Assembly (NCBI RefSeq): GCF_030326305.1
Contig: NZ_JACAKB010000018.1
Coordinates: 1-64,000 of the forward strand
Source of the DNA: Myroides odoratimimus
Lineage (GTDB): Bacteria > Bacteroidota > Bacteroidia > Flavobacteriales > Flavobacteriaceae
Direction: 5' to 3'
DNA length: 64,000 bases
This document shows positions 1 to 8,552 of this stretch, in pieces. The first letter of the stretch is position 1. Each line of letters starts with the position of its first letter. The notes under the pieces were generated by a model. The model searched no databases, had not been told where the DNA came from, and was given only the letters and a program-made list of their open reading frames with translations. The position numbers and the translations under genes are program-made.

Positions 1-177
1 ATTGATACTATTAAGCCTATCACAATCAAGAACCATGGCAATAGGCTTATTAGTGTATTTAAACTTGGACTTGACTACTTATCAAGATTATTACTGTCTA
101 AAAATAAGCATAATCCTTTAAATATCAATTGCTTTAGTTTTTGTCGTGTACTTAGGTTTTTGTTATATGGAACGTGA
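1..177 (+). pseudogene. C-terminal 58 residues of an IS4-type transposase (cut by window edge)
   Basis: Frame 1 is open from base 1 to a TGA at 175-177. The encoded tail includes HGNRLISVFKLGLDYL and ends in a short hydrophobic FCRVLRFLLYG segment. This pattern (HG-x-x-x-x-S-x-F-x-x-GLDYL followed by a final helix and stop) is typical of the C-terminus of Bacteroidetes IS4-family transposases. The rest of the gene lies outside the window, so it cannot be said whether the element is intact. The next 240 bases hold no gene. The family call rests on the motif alone. Confidence 0.55.
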
Positions 178-179
178 TA

Positions 180-410
180 TTGTTTAGACTATTGCATTAA
201 CATAAGTATATCTCATCATCTAAATACATTATAACGAAGTCAAACATTCTTAATTCATAATTTTTAATTCTTAATTAAAATACCTTGCTGCGCAAACTCT
301 CCCGACTTTGAGCCACTCCTTTAATGATTGTGATGTTGTTTATACTATCACATCAATGTATAGTATATCAAGCTATACAAGTACATCATGGCAAAGCCAA
401 ACATTCCTAA
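180..410. repeat. Two diverged direct copies of a ~75 bp segment
   Basis: A segment starting TTGTTTAGACTAT at 180 and ending GTCAAACATTCTTAATT near 258 recurs, with about 70% identity by eye, from TTGTTTATACTAT at 333 to GCCAAACATTCCTAATT near 411. The stretch between the transposase stop and the DUF262 gene therefore looks like a decayed duplication, possibly of the end of the adjacent IS element. No ORF or hairpin of note lies here. Confidence 0.4.
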
Positions 411-416
411 TTAAAA

Positions 417-2354
417 TCACACTTCATCTAACAACAATCTCTTCATCTCTGTCTCTTGAATCATTGGTAATTCCCAATGTTCAATGAAAGCCTTCATCAT
501 CTTACGTCCTCTAGCTTCAATATTTTCCTTAGTCCATGTAGGGGATTCTAAAAGGTCTAACTCTAACTTACTTACTCGATACTCATGCTTTACAGCATTC
601 TGTACCTTGTGTTGTATCTTGTCAAAAGGGTTCGCTTCATAGCGGTTATATGCTAAAAACATATTACCTATCGAATGGCTATAACGGTCACGATTGACCT
701 TTTGCATAGTATTAATATCCTTATACGTACTTCTTACCTCATAATCATCTTCTTCTGGATAGACTAAGTACACTTTAGGCTCGGTGTGTTCTAATAAACC
801 TCCCATACTCTCCTCTATTCCTTTTAAGAAATAGTCTAATCCTACCCAAGTCTTAAATCGTCCTCCCTTATGAATATGACGAATCACCTCTTTCCATCGG
901 AAGTGCTCTACTCTACTCTCCATCAACACATTGAATAAGTACTCATTATTATGGGCACGTCCACGTAGATAGTAAAAATTAATATCCCTGAAAGTATCCT
1001 CTACATTTAGCGTAGAGTTGTTTCCTTGGAGCAAGAAGCACATGATATTATGGCGTTCCATCGCAAAGAACAAACGCTCTATACTAGCCAAGCGTTCTTG
1101 TAGTTCAAAGTCTGATAGTCCATGATCTTCCTTCACAGGCAAATCTCTCATCAATACAGCCAATACAAGGTTAAGCATATACTTACCGTATCCTCTAGGG
1201 AAATTAGACAGTCTTAGTAATGACTTCTGTATCGCAGAAGTAGTCATATACACAAAGTCTTCATCTGTATCTACAGCATAAGGATTATTAATAAAATACC
1301 ACAGCGCTACTGCCTTGCGCATACTTTCTAGCCATTGGGTAAGTTCACTATAATCAGCGTAATTTATACTTCCCATCTCTTGTTGATCTAGCTGAAAGTC
1401 GATGGTAAACAAATGCTTCTGATAAGACTTAAAATCTGTAGATACCATCTTAGAATGAGAGAAGTACAACAACCAAAACGCTTTCAAAAAAGCATCGTCA
1501 TCCATAGCTTGTGTAGGGTTTCGCCCCAGCCATTTATACACTTCTAACCAACTCTGATTAACTTTCTTACGACTGCGATCTATCGTACTAGCTACTGTCA
1601 ATTGCTTAGAGACGATATAAAGCACTCTATTTTTCAGTCGCTCTAGACTTGATAATTGTTTCCCTCTAAAGTTTAGCGTCTCAAATACCATGGACACATC
1701 TAATGGGCGCTCCTTTGACTCATTTAAGTTTAATATAGAAAACAATAGGTGCTTAGTGAGCTTCTCTATCCAAAAGACTAATTCAACTTGTGTAAAATCT
1801 TTAATTCGCTCACTAAAGAATGCTTTTGCGAAAGATAAATTATGCGTGTATAAAGTTTCTGTCTCTTCTGCCTCATAACCAGTATCATTAAATATCTCTC
1901 TGATTAAATAATTATGAGAAGGCACATCTACGTGGTACCCAAAAATATAGCGATAACCACCTGTCTCTTTAACTTTAAAGTAATGTTCTGTAAGTCGTTG
2001 TTTAAGTGGGCTATCCTCTAGTTTCATCACCAATTCTGATAACAATATTAATACCGTAGTCAGACGTTGCTGCCCATCTACAATATTATACCCCTCATAG
2101 TCACTTCCTTCTATCACTAACTTTCCTGCTCTTACCACAAACCCTTCTCGTCTGATACATTCTATATCAAACTTACTAAAGTCAGTCACAGTAAGAATAC
2201 CCGTAAAGTGAAAAGCATTTCGGTTGTGATGGGTATTATTCAAATCGCCCCACAACTCTTCTAACTCCTTCTTCGTCCACGAGTAACCTCGCTGATAATC
2301 AGGAATACGAAAGACTTTACCTCTAAATACTTCTTCGAAAGTGATAATGTTCAT
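417..2354 (-). CDS. DUF262/DUF1524 (GmrSD-like) protein with degenerate HNH motif
   Basis: A 645-residue protein. The N-terminal DUF262 domain shows IPDYQRGYSW (17-26) and the nucleotide-binding signature VDGQQRLTT (92-100). The C-terminal DUF1524 region is recognisable from SIGNMFLAYNR...NPF (about 561-577) and the closing TWTKENIEARG helix. In GmrSD-type type IV restriction enzymes the GmrS half binds NTP and the GmrD half carries an HNH nuclease, normally with an EHI-x-P motif. Here the corresponding segment appears to be KVYLVYPEEDD (527-537), lacking the His. It is a single-gene fusion of usual size with no R-M partner nearby. It may be a defence or DNA-processing protein, possibly without nuclease activity; the lost His is a by-eye alignment. 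Confidence 0.75.
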   Translation of the reverse strand: MNIITFEEVFRGKVFRIPDYQRGYSWTKKELEELWGDLNNTHHNRNAFHFTGILTVTDFSKFDIECIRREGFVVRAGKLVIEGSDYEGYNIVDGQQRLTTVLILLSELVMKLEDSPLKQRLTEHYFKVKETGGYRYIFGYHVDVPSHNYLIREIFNDTGYEAEETETLYTHNLSFAKAFFSERIKDFTQVELVFWIEKLTKHLLFSILNLNESKERPLDVSMVFETLNFRGKQLSSLERLKNRVLYIVSKQLTVASTIDRSRKKVNQSWLEVYKWLGRNPTQAMDDDAFLKAFWLLYFSHSKMVSTDFKSYQKHLFTIDFQLDQQEMGSINYADYSELTQWLESMRKAVALWYFINNPYAVDTDEDFVYMTTSAIQKSLLRLSNFPRGYGKYMLNLVLAVLMRDLPVKEDHGLSDFELQERLASIERLFFAMERHNIMCFLLQGNNSTLNVEDTFRDINFYYLRGRAHNNEYLFNVLMESRVEHFRWKEVIRHIHKGGRFKTWVGLDYFLKGIEESMGGLLEHTEPKVYLVYPEEDDYEVRSTYKDINTMQKVNRDRYSHSIGNMFLAYNRYEANPFDKIQHKVQNAVKHEYRVSKLELDLLESPTWTKENIEARGRKMMKAFIEHWELPMIQETEMKRLLLDEV

Positions 2355-2518
2355 GCTATACGTGCTTACCTATTTTTAAGGGTTGCAAAAGTAGACAATA
2401 TCACATAGATGGGCTAATGAATTATAATTAAGGATAGTGGTTTAACAAAAGTAACAACAAAGAAGTAACTCTTTTATACCTTCTAAGGAATGAATAAGGA
2501 TAAGACGTATGATAAATC

Positions 2519-2540
2519 CATACTGTCTCACTACGGACTC
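2519..2540 (-). repeat. Two 11-bp tandem units, GAGTCCGTAGT / GAGACAGTATG
   Basis: Read on the minus strand, 2540-2530 is GAGTCCGTAGT and 2529-2519 is GAGACAGTATG. These resemble the three 11-bp units at 43833-43865. The array sits between two minus-strand genes, outside coding sequence. Confidence 0.4.
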
Positions 2541-2560
2541 ATTCGCATTTAAACAAAAAA

Positions 2561-2582
2561 AGCTACCTCATAATCAGTAGCT
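2561..2582 (-). terminator. Intrinsic terminator after the 2591-3304 gene
   Basis: AGCTAC / GTAGCT stem, with a run of seven A on the plus strand (T-run on the minus strand) immediately beyond it. It lies 8 bases past the stop of the acidic hypothetical gene. The stem is short. Confidence 0.5.
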
Positions 2583-2590
2583 CTTCTCAT

Positions 2591-3304
2591 TTACTCTTTA
2601 AGCATTAGCTTATATTCTCGTTTATTACTCTTAGGGTTAATATCTATAAACTCATACTGATCAATATTACTCAATACTTGTTCAAATCGCTTTTTTGCTT
2701 CTTCTAAAGTCCAAGTGGTAGGAAAATAAAAACCGTCAAACTTGCTCTCTGTAATATCTGCTTTAAACTCGTGGATATAATCATAAAAACCACCATAGGC
2801 TAGGGCTATCACCCCTGACCACTGTATAGCATAATGCTTATTCGCCAATGGTGTAAAGCTAATGGTATGATTAGCCGAAAGGTCATGGCCTAATAGATAA
2901 ATACCAAAAGCCAATTCAGACTCTAACATATCATCTGGTAGAGGAAGCGGATTAAGTACAAACTCTCTATTATCTAATAAATCAAAACTAAAAGGAGTGG
3001 TCCCATCAGAAAGAAGAAGTCCCCCTTCATCTGACCAATAGGTAGAAGACAAAGTACACTGGTGATAGTTATCCCACACGATTCTAGATTGCCACTCGCT
3101 CATACTGGTATATTCTGCATCATCGTCGAAGTCCTCTTCCTCATCTTCTATATACTCTTCTCCTTCGCTTAGATAGTAGTATTTTGACTTTAGGTGTAGG
3201 TCAAACCATAGTTTGCCTGATTCGTCTAAACGACCTGCCCAAACAAACTCTTCTAACAGATGGGGTTTAGGATAGGCACTGTCGATAAATGTAATTGTAC
3301 TCAT
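2591..3304 (-). CDS. Hypothetical acidic protein
   Basis: About 237 residues from the chosen ATG (MSTITFID...); an in-frame ATG six codons upstream would add a short non-typical leader. It has no signal peptide or membrane segment. A very acidic stretch (GEEYIEDEEEDFDDDAEY) lies near residues 49-66, and the rest is rich in aromatic residues (WQSRIVWDNY, YAIQWSGVIALAYGGFYDY). I do not recognise a family. It is monocistronic, with a terminator downstream and a 140-base gap upstream. Confidence 0.6.
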   Translation of the reverse strand: MSTITFIDSAYPKPHLLEEFVWAGRLDESGKLWFDLHLKSKYYYLSEGEEYIEDEEEDFDDDAEYTSMSEWQSRIVWDNYHQCTLSSTYWSDEGGLLLSDGTTPFSFDLLDNREFVLNPLPLPDDMLESELAFGIYLLGHDLSANHTISFTPLANKHYAIQWSGVIALAYGGFYDYIHEFKADITESKFDGFYFPTTWTLEEAKKRFEQVLSNIDQYEFIDINPKSNKREYKLMLKE

Positions 3305-3465
3305 GTATATGCTGCTTAACAAAATATTGATACGGCCAAAGCTACAAATATCTAGAGTAGTAATACAAGCTTTTTCTTTTAAAAACAGAGGTGAAATTCT
3401 ATGTTTATCACGGGCTCTATTTTTAGGTAAATCGATAGTGTAACAGCCTATAGTAGTTCGCTTTT

Positions 3466-3822
3466 CTACTTTCGAACAACTGTTTTTCCTACAAAATCGA
3501 AAATGATATTCTTTAAATCTAACAAGGATACGATGTCTTCATTGATTAAAAATCCTAACTGCCCACAGAGCAAAATCTGTTTTTCTAAAGTCATACAGCA
3601 GTGAGAGATATCGTCTAAGTAACAAACAAAATCTTCTTGTATCTGACTCTTTAACCCCAAACCAATATACAAAGAAATCATCCCACTACTCTCTCTCATC
3701 TTAGCGATCGCTCCTAGATGATCCTCTTTAAAGTTCTCTAAGGTTAGTTTATAGATTGTTAACTTTAGTTCTAATGATTTAATCAACATCGCATCTCGCT
3801 GATATATACTCACAAAGCTCAT
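3466..3822 (-). CDS. Four-helix bundle protein (TIGR02436 / S23-IVS family)
   Basis: A 118-residue all-helical protein. The line SLELKLTIYKLTLENF...LGAIAKMRESSGMIS...SQIQEDFVCYLDDIS...TLEKQILLCGQLGFL follows the family's pattern of L-x-IYKL, MR-x-x-x-x-SI, F-x-x-x-L and L-E-x-Q-x-x-L-x-x-x-LG-x-L. Relatives are encoded in 23S rRNA intervening sequences or as free-standing genes, and some (Avd) assist retroelements by binding nucleic acid. Length matches the family. No rRNA or reverse transcriptase lies nearby. A decayed paralogue lies at 8581-8970. Confidence 0.65.
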   Translation of the reverse strand: MSFVSIYQRDAMLIKSLELKLTIYKLTLENFKEDHLGAIAKMRESSGMISLYIGLGLKSQIQEDFVCYLDDISHCCMTLEKQILLCGQLGFLINEDIVSLLDLKNIIFDFVGKTVVRK

Positions 3823-3918
3823 AACAAATAGTTTATAGATTAACTATACTCCCACCATTACAATACCAAAGAAAGCACTTCTATGTGAACAAATTATTAT
3901 GTTTCGAATTAATATAGG

Positions 3919-4614
3919 CTATGATTTCAAGTAGTCTACTACTTCTCTGATGTTCTTTAACTGTCTATAGTTTTCATAAACTAGCTCTTCCTCTACGACT
4001 TCGTGTGCCCAGGTCACATGAAAAGGAACGTGTAGTGCCGACCCTCCAAGTTCTAAAACTGGGATAATATCAGACTTAACTGAATTTCCTACCATCATAA
4101 ACTCTTGAGGTTGGCAAGATAACTTACTTACTAAATTTCCATAATCTAGTATCTGCTTATCACTCATCACCTCTACATGGTCAAAATACTTAGATAGGGA
4201 AGAATTCTTTAGTTTTCGCTCTTGATCTAATAAGTCACCTTTAGTCGCTAAGACTAACTTATAGTTACCATTTAGTTGATCTAGTGTTTCCTCTACTCCA
4301 TCTAAAAGAGTGATCGGTTTATCTATCAGTTCATGACCTAACCCCAAGATGCGGTGCATTAATACATCTGTCATTTGAGCTCCTGTAATCTGAGCTCCCG
4401 TTTCTAATAAACTCAATAAAAAACTCTTCGCTCCAAAGCCATATCGATCTAGATTTCGCATCTCTGTCTCAAAAAGGACTTTAGATACTTCTTCTGCTGG
4501 TAAATAATCTTTTAGAAGCTCACAAAAAGCATGTTCTGTCTCTTGGTAGTATATTTCATTATTCCAAAGTGTATCATCTGCATCAAATGCTATAATCTGT
4601 ATATCTTTACTCAT
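3919..4614 (-). CDS. HAD-superfamily hydrolase
   Basis: A 231-residue cytoplasmic phosphatase-type HAD protein. Motif I is FDADDTLWN (D11 nucleophile, D13 acid/base), motif II sits in LATKGD (about 124-129) and motif III/IV is MVGNSVKSDI. A helical cap between motifs I and II places it with the YjjG/haloacid-dehalogenase-like nucleotidase group. Length is normal. The substrate cannot be read from sequence; a nucleotide or phosphosugar monophosphate is likely. It appears monocistronic. Confidence 0.8.
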   Translation of the reverse strand: MSKDIQIIAFDADDTLWNNEIYYQETEHAFCELLKDYLPAEEVSKVLFETEMRNLDRYGFGAKSFLLSLLETGAQITGAQMTDVLMHRILGLGHELIDKPITLLDGVEETLDQLNGNYKLVLATKGDLLDQERKLKNSSLSKYFDHVEVMSDKQILDYGNLVSKLSCQPQEFMMVGNSVKSDIIPVLELGGSALHVPFHVTWAHEVVEEELVYENYRQLKNIREVVDYLKS

Positions 4615-4693
4615 AGTCTATTTTCTTTATAATATGCCAAATATAGAGGTTAGCTAATGATCTAAAAAAGACTTTTGTCTTTCTTTATTTATT

Positions 4694-5078
4694 CTACTGA
4701 TGTTCATCCTCTAATACAAATCCCCTTATAAAACACTCCATTCGCCCACTTTCTAAACTGCGTCGCTTGTACAGAGTTAACCCTATACACCACAGATAGT
4801 ATCATGTCTAAATTAGAAAAGTTTGTTTTATAATTTTTACCATCAGAGACAGTATGTGCAAAATTTGCACATACTGAATCCTCCTTTAATTCACCGTCTT
4901 TTAATACATTAGCAATATGCTTTGTGATAACACTTCTATCTACACCGAATATCTCACTCATTGTTTTTTGTGACGCCCAAATAGTCTCTCGATTACTATC
5001 AACTATAACTTGAACACTTGTTTTACCTTCTTTATTCTGATAAAACAGAAAATTCGAAACGTTGCTCTCTTCTTTCAT
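4694..5078 (-). pseudogene. RhuM-family protein, N-terminal remnant with frameshift
   Basis: The reading frame from an ATG at 5078 (MKEESNVSNFLFYQ; a longer ORF starts at 5111) matches the N-terminal part of RhuM proteins: ETIWASQKTMSEIF, DRSVITKHIANV, and NLDMILSVVYRVNS followed by QFRKWANGV. RhuM proteins are usually about 330 residues; this one ends after about 124. Just after WANGV the frame shifts: the +1 frame reads IRGFVLEDEH, the expected continuation of the family, then stops at 4694-4696. A small deletion inside the gene explains this. A second broken RhuM gene is at 10589. RhuM function is unknown. Confidence 0.7.
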
Positions 5079-5170
5079 AGTATATATTTGTAAGTAGTAC
5101 TTAATCAACACTTTGCAATCTACTCTATTTTATACATTTACTCTTTAAATACATTGCTCTAAATAATAGC

Positions 5171-5196
5171 AAAAGCCCATCATGTGATGGGCTTTT
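5171..5196 (-). terminator. Terminator after the quinone oxidoreductase gene
   Basis: Near-perfect palindrome with arms AAAAGCCCATCA / TGATGGGCTTTT, 35 bases past the stop of the 5231-6208 gene. The same stem core (AAGCCCATCA / GATGGGCTT) recurs at 8553-8574. Confidence 0.75.
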
Positions 5197-5230
5197 CTAT
5201 ATTTGCGTATCTTTATATTCTACTAAAAAA

Positions 5231-6208
5231 TTACTCCGTCATCATCACCAATCTTTTTCCACTGCTAAGAGGCATATCCCATACCTCACTTATCTCTTGC
5301 CACGGATAACTCACGGTATCAATGCGTAACTTCCCTGTTACTGCAAGGTCAAAAGCTTCTGGTAACAAAACTTTAAAGAAACGAACCATCTCTTCATCTG
5401 TCCAACTGCCTATTCCTGATCCTAATAACATAATGTCCGTTCCCCTTAGTATAGAAGAAGACAACTCCATCATATCACCAGACATCGCTCCTACATTGAC
5501 AAAACGAGTTCTATGCTGATACTTGCCTTTACCTTTTAAAGCTGTCAATATAGCCGAAGCGCTATCTCCCCATAAGTAATCTATCACCACATCGATAGGC
5601 GTTTCTTGATGTACTTGACTAAATGCTGTTACTAGAGTTTCTTTATTCTGATGCAGACTAATCACCTTATCTGCTCCTAGTTTCTTTAATGAGGATAAGG
5701 CTTCTTCATTGCGCCCTGTCACAATTACTTTACTCGCTCCATAATGTTTAGCCATTTGTATAGCTACTTGCCCTGTGACACCTGTAGCTCCATTGATTAG
5801 CACTACTTCTCCCTTTTGTAACCTTGCTCTGACTACCATAGCGATAACAGAACCCATAAGGGCATTAGGCATAGCAGATGCCATTGCTAAATCTATTCCT
5901 TTAGGTAAGGGTACTAATTGATTCTTATCTACGATGGCATACTCACTTAACATCCCTTGTAGTCCAAATCCATAAGCCATTGTTCCATCTGGGAGCTCAC
6001 CTACTCCATCTGTTCCGATAACAAAAGGAGCAAAAGGTTTAGTACTTACTGAATAATGCTTGCCACTGGCGATAGCTCTATCGAGATTCTTAATCGAAAC
6101 TGCCTTAATCTTCATCAACACTTCTTCTGAAGAACTTACTTCAACAGGCTTAAAGTTGGTAGTATATACAGGATTCTGTCCTTTTTCTTTTACAATAACT
6201 GCTTTCAT
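5231..6208 (-). CDS. Zinc-independent quinone oxidoreductase-like MDR dehydrogenase
   Basis: A 325-residue medium-chain dehydrogenase/reductase. The GroES-like N-terminal half is followed by a Rossmann half with the NADPH-binding loop NGATGVTGQVAIQMAKHYGA (about 139-158) and VIVTGR after the second strand. The Cys cluster of zinc alcohol dehydrogenases is absent, as expected for quinone or enone reductases. It lies 69 bases downstream of a Crp/Fnr-family regulator on the same strand. That gap holds a TAnnTTTG promoter element and a perfect dyad, which suggests direct control by the regulator. The substrate is unknown; a role in electrophile detoxification is possible. Confidence 0.8.
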   Translation of the reverse strand: MKAVIVKEKGQNPVYTTNFKPVEVSSSEEVLMKIKAVSIKNLDRAIASGKHYSVSTKPFAPFVIGTDGVGELPDGTMAYGFGLQGMLSEYAIVDKNQLVPLPKGIDLAMASAMPNALMGSVIAMVVRARLQKGEVVLINGATGVTGQVAIQMAKHYGASKVIVTGRNEEALSSLKKLGADKVISLHQNKETLVTAFSQVHQETPIDVVIDYLWGDSASAILTALKGKGKYQHRTRFVNVGAMSGDMMELSSSILRGTDIMLLGSGIGSWTDEEMVRFFKVLLPEAFDLAVTGKLRIDTVSYPWQEISEVWDMPLSSGKRLVMMTE

Positions 6209-6228
6209 ATCTCTTTATTTTATAAAGA

Positions 6229-6236
6229 CAAAAGTA
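6229..6236 (-). promoter_or_regulatory. Bacteroidetes -7 element (TACTTTTG) for the oxidoreductase gene
   Basis: Minus-strand TACTTTTG matches the TAnnTTTG consensus and lies about 20 bases before the ATG at 6208. No TTG lies at the ideal -33 spacing; the nearest TTTG is about 27 bases upstream, inside the dyad at 6259-6274. An activator bound there could compensate. Confidence 0.45.
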
Positions 6237-6258
6237 TTGGATAGCAACCGTGTATATC

Positions 6259-6274
6259 GATAACAAATGTTATC
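6259..6274. promoter_or_regulatory. Candidate Crp/Fnr-type operator (GATAACA-N2-TGTTATC)
   Basis: A perfect 7-2-7 dyad lies between a Crp/Fnr-family gene and the oxidoreductase gene. Its centre is about 43 bases before the start point implied by the -7 element at 6229-6236, a position typical of class II activation by this regulator family. It also lies 3 bases past the regulator's stop codon. Confidence 0.45.
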
Positions 6275-6277
6275 AAA

Positions 6278-6850
6278 TTAGGACTTTAATAGCTTGCTTT
6301 TAATACGGCTTAAGTGAACCTTAGATATTCCTATATAAGAAGCGATATAATGCTGTGGAATACGTTGTATAAGCTCTGGTCTACTCTCATAAAGCTTGAG
6401 ATAACGCTCCTCTGGGGTTGACTGTACAAAAGATAAGCTGTGATTCACATAATCGAATGTTCGCTGAAAAATCACATCTATAAATAGATCCCTATACTCT
6501 GGCGTAGCTAAAGAGTCTTCTAACAGAGGTCTTATATCTTCTTTATCAGCCACCCATACCACTGTAGGTTCTATCGTCTCAAGGGTAAACTTACTAGGCA
6601 TCCCTCTCCAAAAACTCTCAATAGATGAGACCATACTATTTTCTAAAAAGAATTGAAAAGTCACCTCATGCCCATCTTTATTAATCCACACGCGCAAGCA
6701 CCCCTTACTGACCCAAAATACTTTATTTGCTATTGTTCCCTCTTCTAACAATACTGTTTTAGCAGGATACACTTCCTCTCTAAAATAAGGTTTATACTTA
6801 TTGATAAACTCTTGACTAAGTAAAGAATCTTTATCTACTTTTTCGAACAT
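6278..6850 (-). CDS. Crp/Fnr-family transcriptional regulator
   Basis: A 190-residue protein with an N-terminal cyclic-nucleotide-binding-type beta barrel (FREEVYPAKTVLLEEGTIANKVFWVSKG...) and a C-terminal helix-turn-helix, HYIASYIGISKVHLSRIK (about 167-184), typical of Bacteroidetes Crp-like regulators. It lacks the Cys cluster of Fnr. These proteins often control a neighbouring oxidoreductase; here the quinone-oxidoreductase gene follows directly, with a palindrome in between. The ligand is unknown. An ordinary monocistronic start is followed upstream by a 220-base divergent gap to the secreted protein at 7074. Confidence 0.85.
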   Translation of the reverse strand: MFEKVDKDSLLSQEFINKYKPYFREEVYPAKTVLLEEGTIANKVFWVSKGCLRVWINKDGHEVTFQFFLENSMVSSIESFWRGMPSKFTLETIEPTVVWVADKEDIRPLLEDSLATPEYRDLFIDVIFQRTFDYVNHSLSFVQSTPEERYLKLYESRPELIQRIPQHYIASYIGISKVHLSRIKSKLLKS

Positions 6851-7073
6851 GACTATTGATAATTCTACTGTTTAAAATTAAAACTTATTTAGGATATCAG
6901 AAAAGCTAATTTATCACTTATAGTAACAACTAGCACCAGCATTACTTTATTACATAATTCTCTACAAACAAAGCTAATCATTTATCATTTTTACATAAAA
7001 AATATAATCATAAAGACATTTAACAACCTTATAATCATAAAAATAACCTAAATTTACCAAAACATATTACACT

Positions 7074-8531
7074 ATGAGAAATTACATTACTGCATCCTTA
7101 GCCATTATGGCAGTTATAGGAGCACAAGCACAAGACTTCAATGTCAAAAAAGGAATTATAACAATTAATAAAAAAGAAATCGCTAAGATTGATCGAAAAG
7201 GAGTTGTTTATAAATTCACTAGTCTAGATGACAAGACTACCTTTTGGGCAGAAGTGAAAAGCAGTGCTAATAACAACTTCTGGTTACAACTTAAAGGAGA
7301 AAATGGAAACGTACAGGATATGGAAATGAAAAATGTTCCATTCACATTAAGTAAGGAGAAACAAGCTATTATGGCAGTATACTTTTCTGCAGATGGCCTA
7401 ATCACAGAAGAAGGTATTAACTCTGAAAGAGCAACCGAATTGTTTCAATCTTCTAATAAAGAACTTTCTGACAAATGGAATAAAATAGATGGTGATAGAA
7501 AAGTAGAAAAAGCAGAAGAAACCGCTCTTTTAAAGAAAGCGAATATCAATGTAACAGATGATGCAAGCATCATGCAAGGAGCTGACAAAATAGGTTTTAT
7601 CAATACTAAAACAACTAAACAAGCGTACTCTTCACATGAAGCTACAATAGCTGATATCAAAGGAAATGTTATCGCTAAGGTGAGTTATGACGAAACAAAA
7701 ACAATGAACGCAAAAAGAGGAGTTACACTAACTACGTATGATGACAAACAGTTTGATCTAACAGACCTTAACTACTTTATGGATGCTACAGACCCTATTA
7801 AAGCGAATCCTGTGTTTATTGCTAAATTATATGCTAACGGCTATAAATTTGGTGATATGACTCAACAAATAAAAGATTATCGCGATGCTAAGACTACTGA
7901 AAAACAAGAAGAATATAATAAGCATGTAGTAGAAGCTAGAGGAAAATCACGTAATATCTATGATCAAGAGGGGTATGTAATCGATAAAAAAGGAACTAAA
8001 CACACTGGATTAGTAACTATTGAATTTGAATCTGTACCTCGCGATGGAGACTATAGAATAAGTGGTAGCGTTGGGATAGCTGATGTTAGTAGCTATGGTA
8101 ACTCAGTTGCTATTAAAACTGACAAAAAAAGATTAAACTTTAAAGCAAAAGAGGGTGTAGAGTTTGGTGTAGGTAATGAGCGTTATATCGGTACTCCTAC
8201 CTCTGATGATGGAGGACTAGGTAACTCTAATGGAGAACTGGATGTATTTGGAGGTTCTAGTAAATTCTTAATAGTCGATTATGACAATGGTGGAAATATG
8301 GTGCTACACCACCTAAAAACACCTGATGGCTTCTACCTTCTATTAAAAGGACAGAAAAAAGCGATCTATTTAGGAAACAAATCTACTTTCGGAACTAGAA
8401 AAGAGGATACTACTAAAAAATTATTTGATAAATATGTAAACTGTAGTGCTCTTCAGTTCTCTAACTATGATACCAATACATTCGAAGGTCTTAAAAAATT
8501 AGTAGATGACTATGTACAGTCTTGTAACTAG
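7074..8531 (+). CDS. Secreted protein of unknown function
   Basis: A 485-residue protein with a clear signal peptide (MRNYITASLAIMAVIGAQAQ, cleavage near residue 20). I recognise no domain. The first part (DFNVKKGIITINKKEIAKI and onward) and the middle part (GFINTKTTKQAYSSHEATIADIKGNVIAKVSYDETK...GVTLTTYDDKQFDL) have alternating beta-strand character. The middle holds KHTGLVTIEFESVPRD, and the C-terminus has a Cys-containing tail (VNCSALQFSN...VQSCN) that could form a disulfide. It is probably periplasmic or surface-associated, with no sorting domain at the end. It is monocistronic with a bidirectional terminator. Confidence 0.7.
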   Translation: MRNYITASLAIMAVIGAQAQDFNVKKGIITINKKEIAKIDRKGVVYKFTSLDDKTTFWAEVKSSANNNFWLQLKGENGNVQDMEMKNVPFTLSKEKQAIMAVYFSADGLITEEGINSERATELFQSSNKELSDKWNKIDGDRKVEKAEETALLKKANINVTDDASIMQGADKIGFINTKTTKQAYSSHEATIADIKGNVIAKVSYDETKTMNAKRGVTLTTYDDKQFDLTDLNYFMDATDPIKANPVFIAKLYANGYKFGDMTQQIKDYRDAKTTEKQEEYNKHVVEARGKSRNIYDQEGYVIDKKGTKHTGLVTIEFESVPRDGDYRISGSVGIADVSSYGNSVAIKTDKKRLNFKAKEGVEFGVGNERYIGTPTSDDGGLGNSNGELDVFGGSSKFLIVDYDNGGNMVLHHLKTPDGFYLLLKGQKKAIYLGNKSTFGTRKEDTTKKLFDKYVNCSALQFSNYDTNTFEGLKKLVDDYVQSCN

Positions 8532-8552
8532 TCTAATCTAAATTATAAAATC

